Positions 27,902 to 36,223 of a stretch of 64,000 bases of DNA are shown one piece after another. This stretch comes from Prosthecomicrobium sp. N25 (GTDB lineage Bacteria > Pseudomonadota > Alphaproteobacteria > Rhizobiales > Ancalomicrobiaceae). Below the pieces are notes generated by a model. That model had not been told where the DNA came from. It did not search any database and saw only the letters and a list, made by a program, of their open reading frames with translations. The stretch's first letter is position 1. Each line of letters opens with the position of its first letter. A program made the translations under genes and the position numbers. The stretch is from the NCBI RefSeq assembly GCF_037203705.1, contig NZ_JBBCAT010000002.1:806001-870000 (forward strand), read 5' to 3'.

Positions 27902-27929
27902 GTGAAACGTTTTACGTAAATCGTTTTAC
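27902..27929. promoter_or_regulatory. Two abutting LacI-type operators
   Basis: GTGAAACGTTTTAC (27902-27915) is followed immediately by GTAAATCGTTTTAC (27916-27929). Each is a 14-bp imperfect palindrome of the form GTrAAnCGnTTTAC with the central CG typical of LacI/GalR operators. The pair lies in the 201-bp region between the divergent lacI and ChaC genes, in an AT-rich patch that stands out from its surroundings. Confidence 0.78.
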
Positions 27930-28031
27930 AGCAGCCCGAGGAGGTTGGCAACGGCCCGGGCGACGCCTTGCGGGTTTGCGTCGGACGGCGCGAGTTGATA
28001 GTCGGACGCTTTCCCGTCCTGGCCTTGTTCG

Positions 28032-28598
28032 ATGAGCGATCTCTGGGTCTTCGGCTACGGGTCGCTCATGTGGCGGCCGGGATTCCCCCATGTGGAGACC
28101 GTGCCCGCCCGGCTCGCCGGGTGGCACCGGTCGCTCTGCGTCTATTCCTGGTACCACCGGGGCACGCCCGAGCGGCCAGGGCTGGTGCTTGGCCTCGACC
28201 GGGGCGGCTCCTGCCGCGGGCTGGCGTTCCGGGTGGAGGCGGCCGAGGCGGCGGCCGTGATCGCCTACCTTCGCGAGCGGGAGCAGGTCACGGCGGTCTA
28301 CCGGGAACTGGTGCGCCCCGTCGGCCTGACGGACGGCAGCGGGCGGCTCGTGGAGGCCGTCTTCTACGCGGTCGACCGGGCGCATCCACAGTATGCGGGC
28401 AAGCTCGATCGGCTCGCCCTGACGCGCTTCGTGCGCCAGGGCGTCGGCGCCTCGGGACCCAATCCGGACTACGTGCTGAACACGGCCGAGCATCTCGCCC
28501 ATCTCGGCATCCGGGATCCCGTGCTGGAATCCATTGCGCGGGATCTCAGGGCCGGGCCGGGGCATTCGCCGGCGCCGGACGTCGACGACGTGGAGTGA
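28032..28598 (+). CDS. ChaC-like gamma-glutamylcyclotransferase
   Basis: 188 residues. The start WVFGYGSLMWRPGF is the GYGSL substrate-binding loop of this fold, and YLREREQVTAVYRE contains the Glu expected as the general acid/base. The RLALTRFVRQGVGASGPNPDYVLNT segment is a typical ChaC C-terminus. ChaC proteins release 5-oxoproline from glutathione. Cytoplasmic, single gene, divergent from the lacI operon. Confidence 0.9.
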   Translation: MSDLWVFGYGSLMWRPGFPHVETVPARLAGWHRSLCVYSWYHRGTPERPGLVLGLDRGGSCRGLAFRVEAAEAAAVIAYLREREQVTAVYRELVRPVGLTDGSGRLVEAVFYAVDRAHPQYAGKLDRLALTRFVRQGVGASGPNPDYVLNTAEHLAHLGIRDPVLESIARDLRAGPGHSPAPDVDDVE

Positions 28599-28644
28599 GG
28601 GGCCGGGCGATTCGGGCGAGGCGATTCGGAACGGGGCGCGACGG

Positions 28645-28992
28645 TCAGGCCGCTTCGGTCAGGTCGCGCAGGACGGCCTGCCGTTCCGGACCGGTGGCGG
28701 CCAGGAAATGCACCCAGACCCGCGCGCGCCCGGCGACGTCCGCGAAGGATCGGCCGCAACGGCCGCCGCCCTCGTCGATCTCGCCCACCCAGGCGACACG
28801 GGCGTCGCCGTCGACCCCGTCCACGGTGGTCAGCACCACCACGTTGACGAGGTCGTCCAGGCTGTCGGGCGTCACGGCCGAGAAGAGGTAGCGCCGGCCG
28901 GAGGCGCCGCGCCAATAGCGGAAGCGATCGGCGAAGCCGAGCGCCCGAGCCGTCCTGGGGCTGCCGTCCATGACCAGTGCCGTACCGCGCAT
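28645..28992 (-). CDS. Small conserved-looking hypothetical protein
   Basis: 115 residues from the ATG at 28992, which has a GGAG ribosome-binding site five bases upstream; a longer frame to 29043 has none. The sequence has a compact mixed alpha/beta look (RYWRGASGRRYLFSAVTPDS, LVNVVVLTTVDG, ARVAWVGEIDEGGG, ARVWVHFLAATGPERQAV) without signal peptide or membrane segment. No catalytic motif is recognisable. Single gene between two unrelated units. Confidence 0.68.
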   Translation of the reverse strand: MRGTALVMDGSPRTARALGFADRFRYWRGASGRRYLFSAVTPDSLDDLVNVVVLTTVDGVDGDARVAWVGEIDEGGGRCGRSFADVAGRARVWVHFLAATGPERQAVLRDLTEAA

Positions 28993-29148
28993 ATCCCGCT
29001 CCAATAACGGAACGAATGTAGAACATTCGCCGTCGGACCGCAACCGGCAAGGCGCGAATCACGAAGGGCCTCGCCGGGCGTCCCCTCTAGATGACGTCGC
29101 GGGCCGGCGAGATCGAGACCATGGAATGCGACGTGTTGCCGCAGTCTC

Positions 29149-29928
29149 TCAGGCGCTCCGGAGTGTGGCGAGACGGTCACGGGCGTCGGGGCCGAGGGGC
29201 AGGGAGGGGTCGCGGGCGACCGCTTCCTGGAGGAGCCGGTCCGACGCGGCCTCGATGTCGGCCTGCAGGCGCGCCATGATGCCGGCCATGTCGAGACCCG
29301 GTCCGATCGGGGGCAGGATCTCCACCACGAGGGTGCCGGGATGGCGCCGGAAGCCGCGCCGCGGCCAGAAGAGGCCCGAATTGAGCGCGACCGGGACGAC
29401 CGACATGCCGGTCTCCCGGTAGAGGTGCGCGACGCCGATCTTGTAGGCCGGCTCCGCGCCGGGCGGCCGGCGCGTACCCTCCGGGTAGATCAGGATGGAG
29501 CGGCCGTGCTGCATCTCAACAAGCGCGCGGCGGGTCATGTCGCGCAGGGCCTCGCGGCCCTTGTTTCGGTCGACCGGGATCATGCCGGTGCGGGCCGCGA
29601 ACCAGCCGAAGAGGGGAATCCACATCAGTTCGCGCTTCAGGATGAAGGCGGGCTCGTGGAAGAGATCGAAGAGGCACAGCGTCTCGAAGGTCGACTGGTG
29701 CTTGGAGGCGACGATGCAGCCCCCCGGCGGCAGCCTGTCGAGGCCGCGGACCTCGACCTTCGTCCCGGCCACATGCTCGAGCAGCCAGACATTGAGGCGC
29801 GACCAGTGGCGCACGAGCCACCACAGGACGGGGCGCGGCATCAGCAGCGCGGGCGCGATCGCCACCATCCAGAGGATCATGTTGGCGTAGAAGGCGACGT
29901 TGAACGCCAGGGAGCGCAGGATCAGCAT
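29149..29928 (-). CDS. plsC: 1-acyl-sn-glycerol-3-phosphate acyltransferase (PlsC family)
   Basis: 259 residues. A membrane helix at about 8-30 precedes the acyltransferase core. Motif I reads SKHQSTFE, so it has Glu82 where HX4D has Asp. Motif III is present as YPEGTRRPPG, and VPVALNSG supplies the downstream proline motif. It would acylate lysophosphatidic acid to phosphatidic acid at the inner membrane. It follows the YdcF gene by 34 bp and ftsEX further upstream, an arrangement seen in other Rhizobiales. Confidence 0.9.
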   Translation of the reverse strand: MLILRSLAFNVAFYANMILWMVAIAPALLMPRPVLWWLVRHWSRLNVWLLEHVAGTKVEVRGLDRLPPGGCIVASKHQSTFETLCLFDLFHEPAFILKRELMWIPLFGWFAARTGMIPVDRNKGREALRDMTRRALVEMQHGRSILIYPEGTRRPPGAEPAYKIGVAHLYRETGMSVVPVALNSGLFWPRRGFRRHPGTLVVEILPPIGPGLDMAGIMARLQADIEAASDRLLQEAVARDPSLPLGPDARDRLATLRSA

Positions 29929-29962
29929 CGGTGGGATCGACGGGGCGGGGAGGGTCGGCGCC

Positions 29963-30619
29963 TCACGGCCAGCCGAGGGTCTCGAGTCCGAGACGGACGC
30001 GGGCGAGGATATACTTCACGTACTCGGCCATGAGAAGCTTGACGGTGCGCGGGCGGGCCCACCACCGGTCGAGCTCCAGTTCCGGGCGCTTCACCGGGTG
30101 GGGCAGGAGGCGGATCTCGGGCATGGAGCTCTGCAACTCGGCGAGCGACCGGGGCATGTGGTAGGCGCTCGTCACCACGATGACGGACCGGAACTGGTTC
30201 TGACGAACCCAGCGGTCAGTCTCCAGGGCGTTGCCGACGGTCGTCTCCGCCTGATGATCGAGATCGACGCAGCAGGCGAAGAGCTGGGGCCGCGCCTCGG
30301 TCTCGCGCCGGATGTCGGCGGCGGTGGTGGCGGGGTGCACGCCCGAGATGAGGAGCCGGCGGCCGCGGCCCTGTTCGAGGAGTTCGACGGCGAGCTGGAT
30401 CCGGTCACGTCCGCCCGTCAGGGCGACGATGCCGTCCGCGGGCTCGTCCACGACCGGATAGCCGGCGACGACCTCGGCGAAGCGGACGAAGCCGGCCGCG
30501 AAGGCGAGGCCGGCGACGAAGCCCAGCAGAAGGACGCGGCGCAGCCAGCGGACCCATCCGGGCTCCCGCCTGCCGGCTCCCGTCCGGTCCGCCCTGCCGT
30601 CGTCCCGTCCGACCGTCAC
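29963..30619 (-). CDS. YdcF-family (DUF218) membrane protein
   Basis: 218 residues from a GTG at 30619. A basic N-terminus leads into one membrane helix at about 27-50 (VLLLGFVAGLAFAAGFVRF). The DUF218 core follows: GIVALTGGRDRIQLAVELLEQ, LLISGVHPATTA, TVGNALETDRWV, VVTSAYHMPRSLAEL. Family members such as SanA/ElyC act in envelope integrity or lipid-carrier metabolism; the exact reaction is not known. The start is uncertain because no ATG precedes the helix in frame. It sits between ftsX and plsC in one probable operon. Confidence 0.82.
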   Translation of the reverse strand: MTVGRDDGRADRTGAGRREPGWVRWLRRVLLLGFVAGLAFAAGFVRFAEVVAGYPVVDEPADGIVALTGGRDRIQLAVELLEQGRGRRLLISGVHPATTAADIRRETEARPQLFACCVDLDHQAETTVGNALETDRWVRQNQFRSVIVVTSAYHMPRSLAELQSSMPEIRLLPHPVKRPELELDRWWARPRTVKLLMAEYVKYILARVRLGLETLGWP

Positions 30620-30696
30620 GTCCCCGTCTCTCCCCGACGCCGATTCCGAGCCGCCCGCGTCCCTCCCGGACCATCTACCCGCCCGCGCGGCCGACC

Positions 30697-31911
30697 TCAA
30701 TCGAGTTGACCGAGATAGCTGCGGACCGTCAGGCGGGAGGTCGCGGCGGTCAGGATGGCCACCAGGCCGACCAGGAGCGCCGCCCCCAGGTAGCCGGCGA
30801 GCCCGACCGAGAAGCCGCCGAAGACGGCCTGGGCCTGGTCGCTCAGCGCGCTGCCCGGCGCGCCGCGGGTGATCCAGTCGGCGACCGCGAAGCTCAGCAT
30901 CGCGGCGAGCCCGCCGACGATCCCGCCCTTGAAGCCCAGCAGCAGGAAATGCCGCTGGAACTCCCGCGCGATGAAGCGATCCTCCGCGCCGACGAAGTGC
31001 AACACCTCGATCACGTCGCGGTTCCCGGCCATCGCGGCCCGGGTGGCGAAGACGACCGACAGGATCATGGCGACGAGGACCAGCACCAGGACGACCGAAC
31101 TCGCCACCACCATGGTGCCCGCCATGGTCCGCAGCCGCGCCGCCCAGATCGAGTGGTCGTCGAGCAGCGCGCCCCTCACCTCGGCGTCGAGGCGGCTCCT
31201 CAAGCCGTGCAGGTCGGCGGAGGCGGGGTCGGAGAGCTCCAGGACGATCAGGCGCGGCAGAGGCAGTCCGGACAGGTCCAGGCCGGCGCCGAGCCAGGGC
31301 TCGAGGAGCTGGGCGCTGTCGCGCTCGGACATGAGCCGGACGGCCCGCACGCCGGTCGTCTCGCGGGCGATCGCCAGCGCGCGCTGGAGGTTCGCCTCCA
31401 TGCCGACCCCCTCCATGGGCTTCACCTGGATGGTCACCTCGCGGGAGATGTCGAGCTGCCAGCCGCGCGCCGCCTCCGAGACGAGCGCCAGCACCCCAGC
31501 GGCGATGCAGGCCAGGAAGCACATGATGGCGACGACGGCGATCAGCGCGCGCCCCGCCACGGACTGGGAGGGGACGATCGGCGCGCCGGGGTCGCGGGAG
31601 CGCTGCGGGGCGGGGGACGGCTTGCGCGGCCTGACCTCGGGGCGCGCGGACGTCCCCGCGGCCCGGGCCTGGGGCTGCGGCATCGATGGCGGGGCGGGCG
31701 AGGGGGGGCGCGCCGGGGCGGGGGCGGCGGCCCGGGGCTGGGCGGGGGGCGTCCTCGTCTCGTCGGCCGGCCGGGCCGGCGGGCCCGCCGGCTTGGCGGG
31801 CCTGGGATCGGGCGGGCGCGGCGCGGACGCGGCGACGCGCGGCGCGGGCCGAGCCGGGTCGTCCCCTTGCGCCTCGCGGGTCTTCGGATCGCCGCCCGGC
31901 GGCTCCGCCAT
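30697..31911 (-). CDS. ftsX: Cell division protein FtsX
   Basis: 404 residues. The first 120 residues are a Pro/Ala/Arg-rich disordered cytoplasmic tail, long for FtsX. It then shows four membrane helices: one at about 125-150, an extracytoplasmic domain of about 100 residues, and three more from about 260 to the end, with AMAGNRDVIEVLHFVGAEDRF as the intracellular loop that contacts FtsE. FtsEX couples ATP hydrolysis to activation of periplasmic murein hydrolases at the septum; the EnvC-like protein at 42793 is a natural client. It follows ftsE by eight bases. Confidence 0.92.
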   Translation of the reverse strand: MAEPPGGDPKTREAQGDDPARPAPRVAASAPRPPDPRPAKPAGPPARPADETRTPPAQPRAAAPAPARPPSPAPPSMPQPQARAAGTSARPEVRPRKPSPAPQRSRDPGAPIVPSQSVAGRALIAVVAIMCFLACIAAGVLALVSEAARGWQLDISREVTIQVKPMEGVGMEANLQRALAIARETTGVRAVRLMSERDSAQLLEPWLGAGLDLSGLPLPRLIVLELSDPASADLHGLRSRLDAEVRGALLDDHSIWAARLRTMAGTMVVASSVVLVLVLVAMILSVVFATRAAMAGNRDVIEVLHFVGAEDRFIAREFQRHFLLLGFKGGIVGGLAAMLSFAVADWITRGAPGSALSDQAQAVFGGFSVGLAGYLGAALLVGLVAILTAATSRLTVRSYLGQLD

Positions 31912-31919
31912 GCTGCGCC

Positions 31920-32579
31920 TCACTCGTCGATCTGGATGCGGCCGTCCGACAGGATCAGGCGGCGCGCGTCGACCTGATCCATCAGGGTCAGGTCGTGGGT
32001 GGCGATCACCACGGAGGTGCCGAGGCGGTTCAGTTCGATGAAGAGCCGCAGGAGGCGGCGGGCGAGCGGCGGGTCGACGTTGCCGGTCGGCTCGTCGGCC
32101 AGCAGGATCTCGGGCTTCGTGATGAGCGCGCGGGCGATCGCGGCGCGCTGCTTCTCCCCGCCCGACAGGACTGGCGGCAGCACGTGCATGCGCTCGCCGA
32201 GGCCGACCCAGCCGAGCAGGTCGACCACGTCGGCGCGGTATTCCGCCTCCTCGCGGCCGAGCACGCGCAGCGGCAGGGCGACGTTCTCGTAGGTGGTCAT
32301 GTGGTCGAGCAGGCGGAAGTCCTGGAACACGACCCCGATGCGGCGCCGAAGGGGCGGGAGGTCCGCCCGCGTGACCCGGGAAGTGTCCTTGCCGAAGACC
32401 GAGATGAGGCCGCGGGTCGGCTTGAGCGACAGAAAGAGGAGGCGGATCAGGCTCGTCTTGCCGGCGCCCGAGGGGCCGGTCAGGAACTGGAAGGTGCGCG
32501 GGCCGATCTCGAAGGTCAGGTCGCGGAGGATCTCCGGCCCCATCCCGTAGCGCAGCCCGACATTCTCGAACTTGATCAA
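31920..32579 (-). CDS. ftsE: Cell division ATP-binding protein FtsE
   Basis: 219-residue ABC ATPase. Walker A GPSGAGKT at 35-42, signature LSGGEKQRAAIARAL, Walker B ILLADEPTG and the switch His in ATHD are all intact. The start is a TTG at 32579, chosen because FtsE proteins begin MI-FENVGLRYG and because GGAGAG lies seven bases upstream; the next in-frame Met would remove the first strand. It forms a complex with FtsX and is divergent from the zinc-ribbon gene. Confidence 0.93.
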   Translation of the reverse strand: MIKFENVGLRYGMGPEILRDLTFEIGPRTFQFLTGPSGAGKTSLIRLLFLSLKPTRGLISVFGKDTSRVTRADLPPLRRRIGVVFQDFRLLDHMTTYENVALPLRVLGREEAEYRADVVDLLGWVGLGERMHVLPPVLSGGEKQRAAIARALITKPEILLADEPTGNVDPPLARRLLRLFIELNRLGTSVVIATHDLTLMDQVDARRLILSDGRIQIDE

Positions 32580-32753
32580 GAAACGCTCTCCGAAGACGAC
32601 CGCGGCGATTCGCGACGGCGTCCGTGCCGCGCGATCCTAGCCGAAGCGGGGCGCCCTGCCACGCAGACCCGGCGGCCGTCTCTTTCCGAAAAGGAAACGG
32701 ATTTGCGGCAGGGTTGTGCCCGAAACCAAGCGCCCGAGGGAATTCCACGGCGG

Positions 32754-33890
32754 ATGCGCATCGTCTGCCCCACCTGCGAGACCGGCTATACCGTCCCGGA
32801 CGCCAAGATCGGCGCCTCCGGGCGGCAGGTCCGCTGCGTGCGCTGCGGCTCGCGATGGCACGTCGCGCCGCCCGGGGACTCCGACGACAACGATCTCGCC
32901 GAACCCGACCCCTTCGCGGACCTGCAGGCCGATGCGGATCGCGATGCCGCCTGGCGCGAGCCCGAGGAGGACGTCCGCCGACAGGGCCGGCCGGACCCCG
33001 GACCGGATGAGGACGCCGATCCGCTGGCCGGCCTCGCCGGGGCCCCGGACGAGGCCGTCACCTTCGAGGATCCCCCTGCGGCGGCCGGACCGCAGGTCGC
33101 GGCGGCCGGGCCGCCTTCCGAGGACGTGGCGACCGTCGACGACGGCTTCGACGACATCGCGTTCTCGGAGGCGCCCGTCGCGGCGGCCGGGCCCGTGGCG
33201 GATGCCCCGACCGCGAACTGGCTCGACCCGGGCGAGCCGGAGCCGCCCGCCGTTCCGCCGGCGCCGGCCGGCCCGGCCTCGATCGACGTCGAATCGGTCG
33301 CCAAGAAGCCCACCGTCAAGGTGAAGGCGAAGCCTCGGCCGCGGCCGTCCCTCCGCCTCAAGCTCCCCAAGATGGACGTCAAGGCGGCCTGGACCCAGTC
33401 CAAGGTCTATGTCGGGCTCGGGATCCTCTGCGTCGCGCTGCTCCTGCCGGTCTGCGCCATCCTGGCGCGGGCGAGCCTCGTGGAGGCCGTCCCGTCGCTC
33501 GCGGGCCTCTTCCGTGCCATCGGGCTGCCGGTCAACCTGCGCGGGCTCGCCTTCCAGTCCGTCGAGACGCTGCGGGAACTGGACAGCGGACAGCAGGTGC
33601 TCGTCGTCGAAGGCGCCATCGCCAACGTCTCGGGCGAGACGCGCGCGGTTCCGAGCGTGCGGCTGTCGCTGCGCGGTGACGACGGCCAGGAAATCTATGC
33701 CTGGTCCGTCGAACCGAAGAGCACAACGGTCGCGCCGGGTGCTAGCGTGCGCTTCAGGACCAAGCTCGCCGCGCCGCCCGACGACGCCCGGGACGTCCAG
33801 ATCCGCTTCTCCGAGCGCAGGAGCCGCCAGGCCGCCAATGACCGAAACCATTCGCAACCGCCGCATCGAGACCCTCTACCCGGCCACTGA
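32754..33890 (+). CDS. Zinc-ribbon (MJ0042-type) membrane protein
   Basis: 378 residues. It starts MRIVCPTCETGYTVPD...VRCVRCGSRWHV, an MJ0042-type zinc ribbon with two CxxC pairs. An acidic, Ala/Pro-rich linker follows (about 40-200), then a basic patch (KPRPRPSLRLKLPK), a single membrane helix at about 218-242 and a roughly 120-residue C-terminal extracytoplasmic domain (SGQQVLVVEGAIANVSGETR...). This build is common next to ftsE and hpt in alphaproteobacteria, but its role is unknown. The 3' end overlaps hpt by 53 bases, an unusually long overlap. Confidence 0.87.
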   Translation: MRIVCPTCETGYTVPDAKIGASGRQVRCVRCGSRWHVAPPGDSDDNDLAEPDPFADLQADADRDAAWREPEEDVRRQGRPDPGPDEDADPLAGLAGAPDEAVTFEDPPAAAGPQVAAAGPPSEDVATVDDGFDDIAFSEAPVAAAGPVADAPTANWLDPGEPEPPAVPPAPAGPASIDVESVAKKPTVKVKAKPRPRPSLRLKLPKMDVKAAWTQSKVYVGLGILCVALLLPVCAILARASLVEAVPSLAGLFRAIGLPVNLRGLAFQSVETLRELDSGQQVLVVEGAIANVSGETRAVPSVRLSLRGDDGQEIYAWSVEPKSTTVAPGASVRFRTKLAAPPDDARDVQIRFSERRSRQAANDRNHSQPPHRDPLPGH

Positions 33891-34389
33891 GATCGCGGCC
33901 CGCAACGCGGCGCTCGCCGAGGAGATTCGCCGCGCGGGCTTCGTCGAGGACGTGCTGGTGGTGGCGGTCCTGAAGGGCAGCTTCGTCTTCGCCGCCGACC
34001 TGATCCGCGCCCTCTACTTCGCCGGCATCTCGCCCGAGGTCGACTTCATGTCGCTGTCGAGCTACCGGGCGGGGACGACGTCCTCGGGGGTGGTGACCGT
34101 CATCCGCGACATCGAAACCGCGGTGGCGGGCCGCAACGTGCTCGTCGTCGACGACATCCTGGAGTCCGGCCGCACCCTCGCCTTCGCACGCCAGACCATC
34201 GCGGAACGCGGGGCGGCGCGGGTCGGAGTGGCGGTCCTGCTCGACAAGCCGGGCAAGCGCGCGGCCGCGATCGAGGCCGATTTCGTCGGCTTCGTGTGCC
34301 CGGACCGCTTCGTCGTGGGCTACGGAATGGACGCCGCCCACGCCTTTCGCGAATTGCCGTACATCGGTTATGTAGTTGACGGGGGCTGA
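33838..34389 (+). CDS. hpt: Hypoxanthine phosphoribosyltransferase
   Basis: 183 residues. The PRPP-binding loop VLVVDDILESGRTL (about 101-114) and the KGSFVFAADL segment identify a purine salvage phosphoribosyltransferase that converts hypoxanthine (and perhaps guanine) with PRPP to the nucleotide. The ATG at 33838 lies inside the end of the upstream gene in another frame. cpdR follows after 22 bases, so the three genes are probably co-transcribed. Confidence 0.92.
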   Translation: MTETIRNRRIETLYPATEIAARNAALAEEIRRAGFVEDVLVVAVLKGSFVFAADLIRALYFAGISPEVDFMSLSSYRAGTTSSGVVTVIRDIETAVAGRNVLVVDDILESGRTLAFARQTIAERGAARVGVAVLLDKPGKRAAAIEADFVGFVCPDRFVVGYGMDAAHAFRELPYIGYVVDGG

Positions 34390-34411
34390 TTCGCGCCGAC
34401 AGGAGCCGATC

Positions 34412-34804
34412 ATGGCGCGCATACTTCTCGTCGAGGACGACGACTCGGTCCGCGCCTTCGTGAAGCGCGCGCTCGAGTTCGACGGCCACAGCGTACTGCC
34501 CGTGGAGGACGGCGCGACCGCGCTCGAGGTGCTGCACCGCGAGAAGGGCGAGTTCGCGCTGATCGTGTCCGACATCAAGATGCCGGTGATGGACGGCATC
34601 GCGCTCGCCCTCAACTCCGCGCGAGACTTCCCCGACCTGCCCATCCTGCTGATGACCGGCTATGCGGACCAGCGGGAGCGCGCCCACGGGCTCGACCACC
34701 TCGTGCGCGACGTGGTCCTGAAGCCCTTCAGCCTCGCCGACATCCGCAAGGCGGTCGGACGCGCGCTGGCGACCTCGGACGGGGCGGCCGCCGCGGTGGC
34801 GTGA
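34412..34804 (+). CDS. cpdR: CpdR-like single-domain response regulator
   Basis: 130 residues, receiver only: VEDDDSVRAFVKRALEFDGH, phospho-acceptor Asp54 in IVSDIKMPVMDGIALA, LMTGYADQRERAHGLD and VLKPFSLADI. The long identity with CpdR around YADQRERAHGLD and the short Ala-rich C-terminus make this a confident family call. Unphosphorylated CpdR is known to prime ClpXP for cell-cycle-dependent proteolysis; the CckA-ChpT relay phosphorylates it. AGGAG precedes the ATG. It follows hpt. Confidence 0.92.
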   Translation: MARILLVEDDDSVRAFVKRALEFDGHSVLPVEDGATALEVLHREKGEFALIVSDIKMPVMDGIALALNSARDFPDLPILLMTGYADQRERAHGLDHLVRDVVLKPFSLADIRKAVGRALATSDGAAAAVA

Positions 34805-34826
34805 GCGGGGCCCCGGATCCGGGTCC

Positions 34827-36125
34827 TCAGGGTTCCATCGCGTCCACGAAGGGCGACTTCGACATCGGCACGGCGCCGTTGGCGGTGACGAGCACCTGCT
34901 GCTCGAGCTTGACGCCCTGCGATCCGCCGACCTCGCCGATGTAGCTCTCGACGCAGACGACCATGTTCTCCTCGAACATCCCGTCGTAGCCCCAGTCGTC
35001 GTAGTCCTGCAGGTAGGCGACGGTCGGGTACTCGTCGACGAAGCCGGCGCCGTGGATCATCATCATGTAGCGGTTCGGCACGAAGGCCTCCGGCACGGAC
35101 CAGCAGCGCTCCGAGAACTCGCGGAAGCCCAGTCCCGGGCGGATCAGCTCGATGTTGGTCAGCACCTGCTCCTGGGCGATCTCGTAGAGCCGGCGCTGGT
35201 CCGGGGTCGGCCGCCTGTCGGGGCAGACGTAGCTGCGCGAAATGTCGGCGAGATACCCGAAGGGGCCGACCATGTCGGTGTCGAAGGCGACGATGTCGCC
35301 GGCCTCGATCACCCGGTTGCCGCATTCCTGGAACCACGGATTGGTGCGCTCGCCGGAGGCCAGGAGGCGGCATTCGATCCACTCCCCGTCATGCGCGATG
35401 TTCGTCTCGTGCAGGATGCTCCAGACTTGGTTCTCGGTGAGGCCCGGCCGCAGCGCCTTGCGGATCCGCTCGACCGCGATGTCGCAGACGTCGACGGAGA
35501 GCTGCATGCATTTCAGCTCCTCGGGGGTCTTGATCCGCCGTGCCATCTCGAGCGGCTCCTGGGCGTCGAAGAGGCGGATGCCGGCGTCGACGAGCCGCTG
35601 CGCGCCCCAGGGCTCGCACCGGTCGACGGCGAGGCGCCGGTTGGAGCGGCCGAACTCGTCCATGACGCCGATCACCTGCTTCGCCCAGAGCTCGGTCTTC
35701 TCCTGCGTCCGCGGGCCGGCGAGGAAATAGAACCAGGGAATGGAGGTGCGCAGGTCGTCGACCGGGCCGAGCCCGTCCCAGAGGTGCCGGGTGGTGCCGA
35801 ACTCGAAGAGGACGACCGGGCCGTCCGTCGCCACGAAGACGTAGCGGCCGGGCGCGTGCATGGTCCAGACCGCCATGTTGCGCGCGCCGGTGGCGTAGCG
35901 GATGTTCATCGGGTCGGAGAGGAGCGCGCCCGCGTAGTCGCGTGCCGCCAGTTCGGCCCTGAGCCGGGCCAGCCTGTCGCGCCGGAGCCTCGGCTCGTCG
36001 ATCTCGGCGATCCGCGCGGCGATGTCGAGGCCGAGCGGCGGCGCCTCGGTCCTCGTCTCGGCGCGGTCGAGCAGGATCGGATCCAGCGCCCCGCGGGCGC
36101 GGGCGGTGTCGAGGATGCGGCTCAT
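34827..36125 (-). CDS. M24-fold metalloenzyme of the DddP (DMSP lyase)-like group
   Basis: 432 residues. The N-terminal creatinase-like domain (LLSDPMNIRYATGARNMAVW) is followed by a pita-bread fold with the full metal-ligand set: Asp282 and Asp284 (FDTDMVG), Asp294 (LADISRSY), His358 (MIHGAG), Glu393 (CVESYIGE) and Glu408 (VKLEQQV). The GEWIECRLLASGERTNPWFQ and NRYMMMIHGAGFVDEYP blocks resemble DddP dimethylsulfoniopropionate lyases more than Xaa-Pro peptidases. The family also has members of unknown substrate, so DMSP cleavage is only a hypothesis. The ATG at 36125 has GGGAGG eight bases upstream and is preferred over 36155. Likely in one unit with the M29 and RppH genes. Confidence 0.82.
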   Translation of the reverse strand: MSRILDTARARGALDPILLDRAETRTEAPPLGLDIAARIAEIDEPRLRRDRLARLRAELAARDYAGALLSDPMNIRYATGARNMAVWTMHAPGRYVFVATDGPVVLFEFGTTRHLWDGLGPVDDLRTSIPWFYFLAGPRTQEKTELWAKQVIGVMDEFGRSNRRLAVDRCEPWGAQRLVDAGIRLFDAQEPLEMARRIKTPEELKCMQLSVDVCDIAVERIRKALRPGLTENQVWSILHETNIAHDGEWIECRLLASGERTNPWFQECGNRVIEAGDIVAFDTDMVGPFGYLADISRSYVCPDRRPTPDQRRLYEIAQEQVLTNIELIRPGLGFREFSERCWSVPEAFVPNRYMMMIHGAGFVDEYPTVAYLQDYDDWGYDGMFEENMVVCVESYIGEVGGSQGVKLEQQVLVTANGAVPMSKSPFVDAMEP

Positions 36126-36223
36126 GGAGCAGGCCTCCCGATTTTCCGGAAGCATGCACGCGTGAGGTCCGGTGCGTGCGATCGGGCCCGCCGTCGGCTG
36201 GCCCGAAAGCGACAGGGCCCCGC

